The notes beneath the pieces were generated by a model, which made no database searches, was not told the DNA's origin, and saw only the letters and a list, made by a program, of their open reading frames with translations. From Clusia tigrina (taxonomy: Eukaryota > Arthropoda > Insecta > Diptera > Clusiidae): a stretch of 64,000 nt of DNA. The DNA is taken from contig OV050032.1 in NCBI GenBank assembly GCA_920105625.2, positions 72,893,879 to 72,957,878 on the forward strand. Direction: 5' to 3'. A program made the translations under genes and the position numbers. Below, one piece after another: positions 49,201 to 58,850 of the stretch (positions are counted from its first letter, which is position 1; every line of letters begins with the position of its first letter).

Positions 49201-51575
49201 AGCGATACGTTAGAAATAGCAGCTGCAGCATCAAAGACGATACGAAGCTTATCCGGCTTATGCGGGTTCACTACACCAAAGTGAGGAAGGTACCAGGTTG
49301 TAAGACTATGTCTCTCAGCAGCCTCTGGTGACAACAATTTGGCGTACCCCTTGTCAATGTATTTGGCGACTTCCGTTTTATATCTGGCTGCAAATGCGGC
49401 ATCCCGGGACATCTTCCCCTCAATATTTAACAGGCGCTGCTTGGCCATAACATAGCTCTGCGGCAGCTTAGTGGCATCGTTGCGCCATAATAGACCAACT
49501 TCATAGTGTTGGCCGATGTTTTGTGTGGTCTCAATCAATATTTTTCTTGCTCTGGCGTTCTCATCTGACTCCAGGACTGTGCTGGTGCTGCGGACTCCAA
49601 AACTTTCTACAGAAAAGTACTCTTCGACTAATCTATTCAGTTGTGTTAAAGTAGATGCTTCTTTGACGTGCAACACCCTTGACATTGAGGTGGTGCTTGA
49701 GTGAAGTGGCCCATATGCCACCCAACCCAACATAGTTGCCGCAGCGATAGGTTGATCTGGACCGGCGGCGACAGTTTTCTCTGATATGCCTAAAAAACTA
49801 TTATCCAATCCCAGCAGCACGACCGGCTTGGCGGCTTGGTAGCTGGCGATTGGCACATCTGTGAAGTGCCCATGCTGTTGCTTGATGAATGTCTGCATTG
49901 GTAAGTTAAGCTGCTTCACGGTGCGTACGTTTCTGAGTGGGTACTCCTGGCCACCACACTCTGCACGTACGTTCAAACTTACTTTTTTCGATGGCTCCGT
50001 GGTTTGCTTCTCTCCATACCACTGAAGCGTCAGCTGTGCAGTAGGGCCTTTGAGACCAAGTTGATTTGCGATGGTCTCTTCAAGAAGTGAGACCGAAGAA
50101 CCTTCATCAAACATCGCAAATACAGGTATGCTACCACGTGGACCAAACAGCACCACGGGTAGTATCTTAAATAAGCTTGACTGCTGGTGTTGACGGCAGT
50201 TAAGCACATGCTCGACATCCTCTGGTTTCAGCTCTGCTAGCGGCTTAGTTGTCTGGTGCAGTAAGTTGTGATGCATACGGGTGCATCCATTTATACCACA
50301 TGCATGCCTTGCCTGGCAACTCAGCACGTTATGCCCTCTATGCAAGCAGGCAAAACAAAGGCGGTGACGCTTTACCAAAGTCCATTTGTCATTTGTATTA
50401 AGCGCCTTAAATTGACGACATGCGCTCAGTTTGTGGCTCAAATTGCATTGCACACAACTGAGTTGTTGCTGTTCCACTTGAGCTTCGGTGCTATGCAAAA
50501 CGCGACGTGGAATAGCACCTCGTGATATGGTCTGACGGTTCTGAAGGTTACCTTGTTGCACCCCTTGGTGCGGCTGCGGGGGTTGATGTTGGCGCAAAGC
50601 TGTACTAGCTATGGCTGGCATCAAGCTCACTACCTTTGCGAGTTCACTAACCCAGTCGGCAAAGGCTTCAACGGTGGCATAAGGCGTTATATTGGAGGCG
50701 TGTCGACTCCATTCATATTGCTTGGTGGGCGGAAGCTTTCCAATAAGCTGCTCAAGAAGAGTAGGGTTGGCCAAATGGTGATCGCATTTTGCTGACTTAA
50801 AAAAGGCGACAATATTTCGGACGCGGTTTGAGAATTCCAACACTTGCTCAAGTCGATTCTCATAAATCGGTGGGAACTGCTGCACCTTTTGCAGCTGCGA
50901 GCGGATCAATAAGTCAGAGCGTCCAAAATTGAACTCTAACTCCTGCATGACTTTGGTCACGTCGTCAGGATATATGAGTAGTGACGTCACAGCGCGCTTC
51001 GCATTCCCTTGAAGTGCCTTATGCAAACGCATAAGGTTCTGGCGATTATTATAACCAAATTCATTGGTCGTGTCTCTGAAGTTGGCTAAAAACAGGGGCC
51101 AATCTTCAGGGTTTCCATCGAAAGATGGCAGTGGATATAACTTACCGCCGGGGCTATCGATAAAAGTCATGACACCATTATACGGCGTCGATGTACTTGG
51201 TGGCTGCGATTGCGGCATCTGCTGTGGTTGCTGCGTCGACGTTTGTGGCAGCGGTGATTGCACACTTTCATGAAAGGAGGATTCATTACCCCCAACAACG
51301 GATGCACCCCTATCCACTCGAGTGCAAAGTTGTTGAATCTCTATTTGGCCACGATGCGTCTCTTTACGTAGTTCGTCAACAGATTCGCGCAGTATATTTA
51401 CACTGCTGAGAAGCTGCGCCAGTTGTTCACTAGTTACAACTGCTTGCGGCTGCGCTTGGCCCTGTGTTCCCTCGTTGGCCATTTCTATTATTCTGCTGTC
51501 CAATGAATCCGAGCTTTCCTCTCTGTCGTCTACTTTTGCTGATTCTAATTTTTTTGATTTCGTTCGAGTCAACAT
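46272..51575 (-). CDS. Bel/Pao gag-pol polyprotein (1,767 aa, apparently intact)
   Basis: One uninterrupted frame encodes the whole retrotransposition machinery. Seen, in order: a probable coiled coil at about 45-88; a Gln/Pro/Ser-rich linker (about 100-132); a DUF1759-like gag region (about 150-310); two CCHC zinc knuckles (C374-C377-H381-C386 and C407-C410-H415-C420); a DUF1758-like aspartic protease with D490-E-G-S-S; reverse transcriptase with D823 and Y900-V-D902-D903; RNase H with D1088, E1131, D1161 and D1207; an HHCC zinc module (H1395, H1399 or H1400, C1430, C1433); an integrase core with D1466, D1528 and E1578 (49 residues between the last two); and a DUF5641-like tail (about 1655-1752). 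The product would assemble into cytoplasmic particles, copy the RNA and insert the cDNA. The first in-frame ATG is used as start; its context (T at -3) is weak, and Met32 is an alternative. The frame has no stop or frameshift. It runs through the polypurine tract and stops inside the 3' LTR. No env domain or signal peptide follows. Confidence 0.95.
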   Translation of the reverse strand: MLTRTKSKKLESAKVDDREESSDSLDSRIIEMANEGTQGQAQPQAVVTSEQLAQLLSSVNILRESVDELRKETHRGQIEIQQLCTRVDRGASVVGGNESSFHESVQSPLPQTSTQQPQQMPQSQPPSTSTPYNGVMTFIDSPGGKLYPLPSFDGNPEDWPLFLANFRDTTNEFGYNNRQNLMRLHKALQGNAKRAVTSLLIYPDDVTKVMQELEFNFGRSDLLIRSQLQKVQQFPPIYENRLEQVLEFSNRVRNIVAFFKSAKCDHHLANPTLLEQLIGKLPPTKQYEWSRHASNITPYATVEAFADWVSELAKVVSLMPAIASTALRQHQPPQPHQGVQQGNLQNRQTISRGAIPRRVLHSTEAQVEQQQLSCVQCNLSHKLSACRQFKALNTNDKWTLVKRHRLCFACLHRGHNVLSCQARHACGINGCTRMHHNLLHQTTKPLAELKPEDVEHVLNCRQHQQSSLFKILPVVLFGPRGSIPVFAMFDEGSSVSLLEETIANQLGLKGPTAQLTLQWYGEKQTTEPSKKVSLNVRAECGGQEYPLRNVRTVKQLNLPMQTFIKQQHGHFTDVPIASYQAAKPVVLLGLDNSFLGISEKTVAAGPDQPIAAATMLGWVAYGPLHSSTTSMSRVLHVKEASTLTQLNRLVEEYFSVESFGVRSTSTVLESDENARARKILIETTQNIGQHYEVGLLWRNDATKLPQSYVMAKQRLLNIEGKMSRDAAFAARYKTEVAKYIDKGYAKLLSPEAAERHSLTTWYLPHFGVVNPHKPDKLRIVFDAAAAISNVSLNSVLLKGPEHAQPLLAIMHKFRQGGIAVAGDIQEMFSQVRIRAEDQDSQRFLWRDGNSAEPIRVYSMMSMIFGAICSPCCAEYIKNVNAAQFLPHMPGGAKAIIDNTYVDDLVISFDDVQEAEKVMFEARKINAAAGFTLRNFVSNCKKLQVKLNGSQVKQQEVVNTELQPTTEKVLGMFWNSGVDRFEFHFKFHRIPRQVLEYRRTPTKRELLGIVMAIYDPFGLLASITIFAKLLLQSLWKRKIQWDEQLPSDLEKQWFAWWNVFQGVKNFSVPRCLSYLLPNADDIQLYIFVDASESAFTAVAFLRVCKANEVEVAFVAAKTRCAPAKGMTVPRLELQAAVLGSRLKTSIEDCHDFKINATTFWSDSKTILLWLRSTTRKYKQFVAYRIAEILATSTPMQWRWIPTSMNVADDATRAKLPQYVEQDSRWILGPDFLCQEEIHWPREAGMLLSEHCVSEEAVNQVLHIINTDNILDSLIKFSSYMKTLRVTAWIFRFIRNAKSRSRQFGELTAAEVSDAEKFVCCRVQYESFADEMSALRASTGISKTSAIFKLTPMLYPDGLLRVNGRIDAANYIPESARRPIILPQKHRVSQLIMKHYHQKRHHQNDCLTINEMRQKFWVPHARTLLKRIKRDCVICITARAKPSVPLMGQLPTDRLTPYVRPFTYSGVDYCGPFCVAIGRRREKRWVALFTCLTTRALHLEVAEDLSTDAFLICFRNFVNRRGVPIRIRSDNGTNFIGAQKEFRQENRLFDVDRVRRAMSKENIEWIFNCPANPSAGGCWERLVQCVKRLLQRTLKDEAPRLETFRSALIEAENIINSRPLTELPITHEEEEPLTPNHFLSGCLNSTQTPAPEDEKICLRKQWRIAQNLKDRLWKRWIVEYLPQLLHRQKWRSTASPLRVDQLVVVCDPVLPRIQWVKGRIIEVFTAKDGQVRSAAVRTSRGIIRRPASKLAALSFVDPSMNPPGGGMSH
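46283..46293 (-). promoter_or_regulatory. Polypurine tract (plus-strand DNA primer)
   Basis: In element orientation this reads GGGAGGTGGGA and directly abuts the 3' LTR start TGTCGCAC, where the RNase H-resistant primer of plus-strand synthesis belongs. It is interrupted by one T. It is also coding, supplying the Gly-Gly-Gly run near the polyprotein C-terminus. Confidence 0.85.
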
Positions 51576-52038
51576 TTATTTTTCTTTTATATAAGGTCTG
51601 TTCAATTTCAACAGCTGCTTGGTTCGTCACTGCAATACCGATCGAAAATTATTTGCAGCAGTTTGTTCTGGTAGAATCGATTAATTTTGAAATTAACAGA
51701 TGTCGGTAATGTTGTTCGTATTTTTGAAGAAATAGCTGTTGCAAATTATCAACCCTTGTTGATGACGTCACAAAATGCTCTCGGAAGCACTAGCGCTCCG
51801 AAGGCGAAGTACGGCAGTATTTGTTTTGCGATGGCTTTGACGATGCAAACAAATCTTGAAACAGCTCGGCGGTGGCTATTCAAGTCTAGCGATCTAGGTG
51901 ATTTCTTCTTTGATCCTGTAAGTATAATTACCTGAAGCAGTACGGCGGTGACTGCACGGAGTATATAATTCCTAATAATTATCACAATGGCGGTGAAAAT
52001 GCTGTGGTGGCAGCGGAAGAAAGCAAATTCTAAAACTT
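51576..52038 (-). other. Leader (5' untranslated region) of the Bel/Pao element
   Basis: This 463-bp stretch lies between the 5' LTR and the gag-pol ATG. A primer-binding site normally starts with TGG at or within a few bases of the LTR edge. The whole leader has no TGG in element orientation, meaning no CCA on the plus strand, so no canonical site matching a tRNA CCA end exists. The first bases after the LTR (AAGTTTTAGAATTTGC) copy part of the LTR's own 31-bp repeat. A TATA-like TTATATAAAAG lies only about 20 bases before the ATG, too close to be the genomic promoter. The minus-strand frames here that would overlap gag start with GTG, so I do not call them genes. Confidence 0.8.
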
Positions 52039-52094
52039 TGTAATTATATTTGTAATTATTCTAAAACTTTTGTAATTATATTTGTAATTATTTG
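52026..52094. repeat. 31-bp A+T-rich tandem repeat spanning the 5' LTR/leader junction
   Basis: CTAAAACTT occurs at 52030 and again at 52061, 31 bp apart. Each is followed by TTGTAATTATATTTGTAATT, and the last unit is partial. The LTR edge at 52039 falls inside the first unit, so the bases just outside the LTR are a copy of sequence inside it. The same repeat, minus the outer part, is at 46018-46073 in the other LTR. It occupies the place where a primer-binding site is expected. Confidence 0.8.
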
Positions 52095-52303
52095 TTAACA
52101 AGATTAAAAATTATTAATTCACATTTCAATTATATTTGTGGTGTGGTTGGTTTAAATTTCAGTGCCAGCTTCTTGGTTGTTTAGAATTTGCTGCTTTCTT
52201 CTCGGCTGCTCTTCTGCTACTCACTCGTTCGTTCAAAAATTACCGGACGAGTTTGTACTTCGGCGAGACATTTTACGGCGAAGACAGAGCTTTTAGTGCG
52301 ACA
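52039..52303 (-). repeat. 5' LTR of the Bel/Pao element
   Basis: A 265-bp LTR, first in the transcribed (minus) direction. Its element-strand ends are TGTCGCAC and AATTACA, giving a short TGT/ACA inverted terminus. It should carry the promoter and the R region, but I could not place a convincing TATA box, initiator or AATAAA within it. The last part (high A+T) holds a short 31-bp tandem repeat that continues past the LTR edge into the leader. The other edge abuts the GGTAG duplication. Confidence 0.95.
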
Positions 52304-52308
52304 GGTAG
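52304..52308. other. Target-site duplication GGTAG (right copy)
   Basis: GGTAG follows the LTR end GCGACA and runs into CATAGCTTTGAGCG, so the satellite monomer resumes exactly where it stopped at 46017. The perfect 5-bp match supports one clean, unrearranged insertion. Confidence 0.95.
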
Positions 52309-53499
52309 CATAGCTTTGAGCGATAGCTTAAATTGACAAGAGGCTCGAGTAATTTATTGTTACAAAATTTCAAGGTTTTATGACGCTCCAGTAAAAAGTT
52401 ACAAGCATTTGTATGTTGCAAACTTTGATAGGTGTAGGACGTACCGTATAGAAGTTAGGTCCTTTTGAAGTTTTATCAGTGGTGGATTTGGGGCTCAAGG
52501 GTCGCATAGCTTTGAGCGATAACTTAAACTGACAAGAGGCTCGAGTACTTTATCGTTACAAAATTTCAAGGTGTTATGACGCTCCAGTAAAAAGTTACAA
52601 GCATTTGTATGTTGCAAACTTTGATAGGTGTAGGACGTACCGAATAGATTTTAGGACTATTTGAACTTTTATCAGTTTTTGATTTGGGACTCAAAGGTAG
52701 CATAGCTTTCAGCGATAGCTTAAATTGACAAGAGGCTCGAGTAGTTTATTGTTACAAAATTTCAAGGTTTTATGACGCTCCAGTAAAAAGTTACAAGAAT
52801 TTGAATGTTGCAACCTTTGATTGGTGTAGGACGTACCGTATAGAAGTTAGGGCCATTTGAAGTTTTATCAGTGTTTGATTTGGGACTCAAGGGTAGCATA
52901 GCTTTGAGCGATAGCTTAAATTGAAAAGAGGCTCGAGTACTTTATTGTTACAAAATTTCAAGGTTTTATAACGCTCCGGTAAAAAGTTACAAGCATTTAT
53001 ATGGTGCAAACTCTGATAGGTGTAGGACGTACCGTAAGGGCCATTTGAAGTTTTATCAGTGTTTGATTTGGGACTTAAGGGTAGCATAGCTTTGAGCGAA
53101 ATCTTAAATTTACAAGAGGATCGAGTACTTTATTGTTACAAAATTTCAAGGTGTTATAACGCCCCAGTAAAAAGTTACAAGCATTTGTATGTTGCAAACT
53201 TTGATAAGTGTAGGACGTACCGAATAGATGTTAGGACTATTTGAAGTTTTATCAATGTTTGATTTGGGACTCAAGGGTAGCATAGCTTTGAGCGATAGCT
53301 TAAATTGACAAGAGGCTCGAGTACTTTATTGTTACAAAATTTCAAGGTTTTATGACGCTGCAGTAAAAAGTTACAAGCATTTGTATGTTGCAAACTTTGA
53401 TAGGTGTATGACGTACCGTATAGAAGTTAGGGCCATTTGAAGTTTTATCAGTGTTTGATTTGGGACTCAAGGGTAGCATAGCTTTGAGCGATAGTTTAA

Positions 53500-55330
53500 A
53501 TTGACAAGAGGCTCGAGTACTTTATTATTACAAAATTTCAATGTTTTATGACGCTCCAGTAAAAAGTTACAAGAATTTGAATGTTGCAACCTTTGGTTGG
53601 TGTAGGACATACCGTATAGAAGTTAGGGCCATTTGAAGTTTTATCAGTGTTTGATTTGGGACTCAAGGGTAGCATAGTTTTGAGCGATAGCTTAAATTGA
53701 AAAAAGGCTCGAGTACTTTATTGTTACAAAATTTCAAGGTTTTATGACGCTCCAGTAAAAGTTACAAGCATTTGTATGTTGCAAACTCTGATAGGTGTAG
53801 GACGGACCGTATAGAAGTTAGGGCCATTTGAAGTTTTATCAGTGTTTGATTTGTGACTCAAGGGTAGCATAGCTTTGAGCGATAGCTTAAATTGAAGAGA
53901 GGCTCGAGTACTTTATTGTTACATAATTTCAAGGTTTTATGACGCTCCAGTAAAAAGTTACAAGCATTTGTATATTACATACTTTGATAGGTGTAGGACG
54001 TACCGTATAGAAGTTAGGGCCATTTGAAGTTTTATCAGTGTTTGATGTGGGACTCAAGGGTAGCATAGCTTTGAGCGATAGCTTAAATTGACAAGAGGCT
54101 CGAGTAATTTATTGTTACAAAATTTCAAGGTTTTATGACGCTCCAGTAAAAAGTTACAAGCATTTGTATGTTGCAAACTTTGATAGGTGTAGGACGTACC
54201 GTATAGAAGTTAGGTCCTTTTGAAGTTTTATCAGTGGTGGATTTGGGGCTCAAGGTTCGCATAGCTTTGAGCAATAACTTAAACTGACAAGAGGCTCGAG
54301 TACTTTATCGTTACAAAATTTCAAGGTTCTATGACGCTTCAGTAAAAAGTTACAAGCATTTATATGTTGCAAACTTTGATAGGTGTAGGACGTACCGTAT
54401 AAAAGTTAAGTCCTTTTGAAGTTTTATCAGTGTTTGATTTGGGACTCAAGGGTAGCATAGCTTTGAGCGATAGCTTAATTTGACAAGAGGCTCGAGTACT
54501 TTATTGTTACAAAAATTCAAGGTTTTATGACGGTCCAGTAAAAAGTTACAAGCATTTGTATGTTGCAAACTTTGATAGGAGTAGGACGTACCGTATAGAA
54601 GTTAGGGCCATTTGTTATTTTATCAGTGTTTCATTTGGGACGGAAGGGTAGCATAGCTTTGAGCGATAGCTTAAATTGACAAGAGGCTCGAGTACTTTAT
54701 TGTTACAAAATTTCAAGGTTTTATGACGCTCCAGTAAAAAATTACAAGAATTTGAATGTTGCAAACTTTGATAGGTGTAGGACGTACCGTATAGAAGTTA
54801 AGGCCATTTGAAGGTTTATCAGTGTTTAATTTGGGACTCAAGGGTAGCATAGCTTTGAGCGATAGCTTAAATTGACAAGAGGCTCGAGTACTTTATTGTT
54901 ACAAAATTTCAAGGTTTTATGACGGTCCAGTAAAAAGTTACAAGCATTTGTATGTTGCAAACTTTGATAGGTGTAGGACGTACCGTATAGAAGTTAGGGC
55001 CATTTGATGTTTTATGAGTGTTTAATTTGGGACTCAAGGGTAGCATAGCTTTGAGCGATAGCTTAATTTGAAAAGAGGCTCGAGTACTTTATTGTTACAA
55101 AATTTCAAGGTTTTATGACGCTCCAGTAAAAAGTTACAAGCATTTGTATGTCGCATACTTTGATAGGTGTAGGACGTACCGTATAGAAGTTAGGGCCATT
55201 TAAAATTTTATCAGTGTTTGATTTGGGACTCAAGGGTAGCATAGCTTTGAGCGATAGTTTAAATTGACAAGAGGCTCGAGTACTTTATTGTTACAAAATT
55301 TCAATGTTTTATGACGCTCCAGTAAAAAGT
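53500..55330. repeat. 3,520-bp-spaced satellite block, copy 1
   Basis: It matches 57,020-58,850 at about 3,520 bp (18 monomers minus 8 bp) through TTATTATTAC, TACATAATTTC (53,921 and 57,441), TGTATATTACATAC, GGTGGATTTGGGG (54,236 and 57,756), GTTCTATGACGCTTC, GATAGGAGTAGG, GGACGGAAGG, TTAAGGCC and TTTATGAGTG. Confidence 0.85.
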
Positions 55331-57020
55331 TACAAGCATTTGTATATTACATACTTTGATAGGTGTAGGACGTACCGTATAGAAGTTAGGGCCATTTGAA
55401 GTTTTATCAGTGTTTGATTTGGGACTCAAGGGTAGCATAGCGATAGCTTAAATTGACAAGAGGCTCGAGTACTTTATTGTTACAAAATTTCAAGGTTTTA
55501 TGACGCTGCAGTAAAAAGTTACAAGCATTTGTATGTTGCAAACTCTGATAGGTGTAGGACGTACCGTATAGAAGTTAGGGCCATTTGAAGTTTTATCAGT
55601 GTTTGATTTGGGACTCAAGGGTAGCATAGCTTTGAGCGATAGTTTAAATTGACAAGAGGCTCGAGTACTTTATTATTACAAAATTTCAATGTTTTATGAC
55701 GCTCCAGTAAAAAGTTACAAAAATTTGAATGTTGCAACCTTTGGTTGGTGTAGGACATACCGTATAGAAGTTAGGGCCATTTGAAGTTTTATCAGTGTTT
55801 GATTTGGGACTCAAGGGTAGCATAGTTTTGAGCGATAGCTTAAATTGAAAAAAGGCTCGAGTACTTTATTGTTACAAAATTTCAAGGTTTTATGACGCTC
55901 CAGTAAAAAGTTACAAGCATTTGTATGTTGCAAACTCTGATAGGTGTAGGACGTACCGTATAGAAGTTAGGGCCATTTGAAGTTTTATCAGTGTTTGATT
56001 TGTGACTCAAGGGTAGCATAGCTTTGAGCGATAGCTTAAATTGAAAAGAGGCTCGAGTACTTTATTGTTACATAATTTCAAGGTTTTATGACGCTCCAGT
56101 AAAAAGTTACAAGCATTTGTATATTACATACTTTGATAGGTGTAGGACGTACCGTATAGAAGTTAGGGCCATTTGAAGTTTTATCAGTGTTTGATTTGGG
56201 ACTCAATGGTAGCATAGCTTTGAGCGATAGCTTAAATTGACAAGAGGCTCGAGTAATTTATTGTTACAAAATTTCAAGGTTTTATGACGCTCCAGTAAAA
56301 AGTTACAAGCATTTGTATGTTGCAAACTTTGATAGGTGTAGGACGTACCGTATAGAAGTTAGGTCCTTTTGAAGTTTTATCAGTGTTGGATTTGGGGCTC
56401 AAGGGTCGCATAGCTTTGAGCGATAACTTAAACTGACAAGAGGCTCGAGTACTTTATCGTTACAAAATTTCAAGGTTCTATGACGCTTCAGTAAAAAGTT
56501 ACAAGCATTTATATGTTGCAAACTTTGATAGGTGTAGGACGTACCGTATAGAAGTTAAGTCCTTTTGAAGTTTTATCAGTGTTTGATTTGGGACTCAAGG
56601 GTAGCATAGCTTTGAGCGATAGCTTAATTTGACAAGAGGCTCGAGTACTTTATTGTTACAAAAATTTAAGGTTTTATGACGGTCCAGTAAAAAGTTACAA
56701 GCATTTGTATGTTGCAAACTTTGATAGGAGTAGGACGTACCGTATAGAAGTTAGGGCCATTTGTTATTTTATCAGTGTTTCATTTGGGACGGAAGGGTAG
56801 CATAGCTTTGAGCGATAGCTTAAATTGACAAGAGGCTCGAGTACTTTATTGTTACAAAAATTCAAGGTTTTATGACGGTCCAGTAAAAGTTACAAGCATT
56901 TGTATGTTGCAAACTTTGATAGGAGTAGGACGTACCGTATAGAAGTTAGGGCCATTTGATATTTTATCAGTGTTTCATTTGGGACGGAAGGGTAGCATAG
57001 CTTTGAGCGATAGCTTAAAT
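55330..57020. repeat. Satellite between the two 3,520-bp-spaced copies
   Basis: Monomers repeat the same variant series in a partial run (TACATAATTTC, TGTATATTACATAC, GTGTTGGATTTGGGG, GTTCTATGACGCTTC, GGACGGAAGG twice in a row at about 56,790 and 56,982). It also holds a 7-bp-deleted GCATAGCGATAGC near 55,436. No gene was seen. Confidence 0.8.
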
Positions 57021-58850
57021 TGACAAGAGGCTCGAGTACTTTATTATTACAAAATTTCAATGTTTTATGACGCTCCAGTAAAAAGTTACAAGAATTTGAA
57101 TGTTGCAATCTTTGGTTGGTGTAGGACATACCGTATAGAAGTTAGGGCCATTTGAAGTTTTATCAGTGTTTGATTTGGGACTCAAGGGTAGCATAGTTTT
57201 GAGCGATAGCTTAAATTGAAAAAAGGCTCGAGTACTTTATTGTTACAAAATTTCAAGGTTTTATGACGCTCCAGTAAAAAGTTACAAGCATTTGTATGTT
57301 GCAAACTTTGATAGGTGTAGGACGTACCGTATAGAAGTTAGGGCCATTTGAAGTTTTATCAGTGTTTGATTTGTGACTCAAGGGTAGCATAGCTTTGAGC
57401 GATAGCTTAAATTGAAAAGAGGCTCGAGTACTTTATTGTTACATAATTTCAAGGTTTTATGACGCTCCAGTAAAAAGTTACAAGCATTTGTATATTACAT
57501 ACTTTGATAGGTGTAGGACGTACCGTATAGAAGTTAGGGCCATTTGAAGTTTTATCAGTGTTCGATTTGGGACTCAAGGGTAGCATAGCTTTGAGCGATA
57601 GCTTAAATTGACAAGAGGCTCGAGTAATTTATTGTTACAAAATTTCAAGGTTTTATGACGCTCCAGTAAAAAGTTACAAGCATTTGTATGTTGCAAACTT
57701 TGATAGGTGTAGGACGTACCGTATAGAAGTTAGGTCCTTTTGAAGTTTTATCAGTGGTGGATTTGGGGCTCAAGGGTCGCATAGCTTTGAGCGATAACTT
57801 AAACTGACAAGAGGCTCGAGTACTTTATCGTTACAAAATTTCAAGGTTCTATGACGCTTCAGTAAAAAGTTACAAGCATTTATATGTTGCAAACTTTGAT
57901 AGGTGTAGGACGTACCGTATAGAAGTTAAGTCCTTTTGAAGTTTTATCAGTGTTTGATTTGGGACTCAAGGGTAGCATAGCTTTGAGCGATAGCTTAATT
58001 TGACAAGAGGCTCGAGTACTTTATTGTTACAAAAATTCAAGGTTTTATGACGGTCCAGTAAAAAGTTACAAGCATTTGTATGTTGCAAACTTTGATAGGA
58101 GAAGGACATACCGTATAGAAGTTAGGGCCATTTGTTATTTTATCAGTGTTTCATTTCAGACGGAAGGGTAGCATAGCTTTGAGCGATAGCTTAAATTGAT
58201 AAGAGGCTCGAGTACTTTATTGTTACAAAATTTCAAGGTTTTATGACGCTCCAGTAAAAAATTACAAGAATTTGAATGTTGCAAACTTTGATAGGTGTAG
58301 GACGTACCGTATAGAGGTTAAGGCCATTTGAAGGTTTATCAGTGTTTAATTTGGGACTCAAGGGTAGCATAGCTTTGAGCGATAGCTTAAATTGACAAGA
58401 GGCTCGAGTACTTTATTGTTACAAAATTTCAAGGTTTTATGACGGTCCAGTAAAAAGTTACAAGCATTTGTATGTTGCAAACTTTGATAGGTGTAGGACG
58501 TACCGTATAGAAGTTAGGGCCATTTGATGTTTTATGAGTGTTTAATTTGGGACTCAAGGGTAGCATAGCTTTGAGCGATAGCTTAATTTGAAAAGAGGCT
58601 CGAGTACTTTATTGTTACAAAATTTCAAGGTTTTATGACGCTCCAGTAAAAAGTTACAAGCATTTGTATGTCGCATACTTTGATAGGTGTAGGACGTACC
58701 GTATAGAAGTTAGGGCCATTTAAAATTTTATCAGTGTTTGTTTTGGGACTCAAGGGTAGCATAGCTTTGAGCGATAGTTTAAATTGACAAGAGGCTCGAG
58801 TACTTTATTGTTACAAAATTTCAATGTTTTATGACGCTCCAGTAAAAAGT
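57020..58850. repeat. 3,520-bp-spaced satellite block, copy 2
   Basis: Second copy of 53,500-55,330. It carries a few private changes (GATAGGAGAAGGACATACC, CATTTCAGACGGAAGG, TTGATAAGAGG, ATAGAGGTTAAGG). Confidence 0.85.

Larger units (their letters stand above)
46018..52303 (-). mobile_element. Complete Bel/Pao LTR retrotransposon (6,286 bp)
   Basis: The element is bounded by 265-bp direct LTRs that begin TGT and end ACA on either strand, and it is flanked by a perfect 5-bp target-site duplication GGTAG. On the minus strand the order is 5' LTR (52303-52039), 463-bp leader, one 1,767-codon gag-pol frame, polypurine tract, 3' LTR (46282-46018). The domain order gag, protease, reverse transcriptase, RNase H, integrase with a C-terminal tail, together with a Bel/Pao-type YVDD reverse transcriptase and DEGSS protease, places it in the Bel/Pao superfamily. 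There is no room for an env gene. The two LTRs appear identical by eye, so insertion is recent on the scale of LTR divergence. The length and lack of env resemble compact Drosophila Bel-type elements, but I cannot assign a named family without a search. This is the only non-satellite sequence in the window. Confidence 0.97.

Noticed and set aside
51576..51600. TATA box TTATATAAAAG as a retrotransposon promoter
   Set aside because: It is about 20 bases before the gag ATG and far downstream of the 5' LTR, so it could not start a genomic RNA; probably chance in A+T-rich sequence.
46369..51935. Plus-strand and alternative minus-strand frames inside the retrotransposon
   Set aside because: They overlap the 1,767-codon gag-pol frame in other frames or fall in the leader, are short, have no recognisable domain, and several start with GTG.
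46018..52303. An env gene or second frame making this a virus-like element
   Set aside because: gag-pol runs directly into the 3' LTR, leaving no space downstream, and no signal peptide or transmembrane frame was seen.
46115..52336. LTR frames of 66-74 codons
   Set aside because: They lie antisense to the element in both LTRs, run into unrelated flanking sequence and encode nothing recognisable.
4647..57129. Minus-strand frames of 65-79 codons in the satellite
   Set aside because: They start mostly with TTG, span parts of two monomers and exist only where small deletions (TAGCATAG loss and similar) open the frame. No domain, no ATG context and no conservation beyond the repeat.
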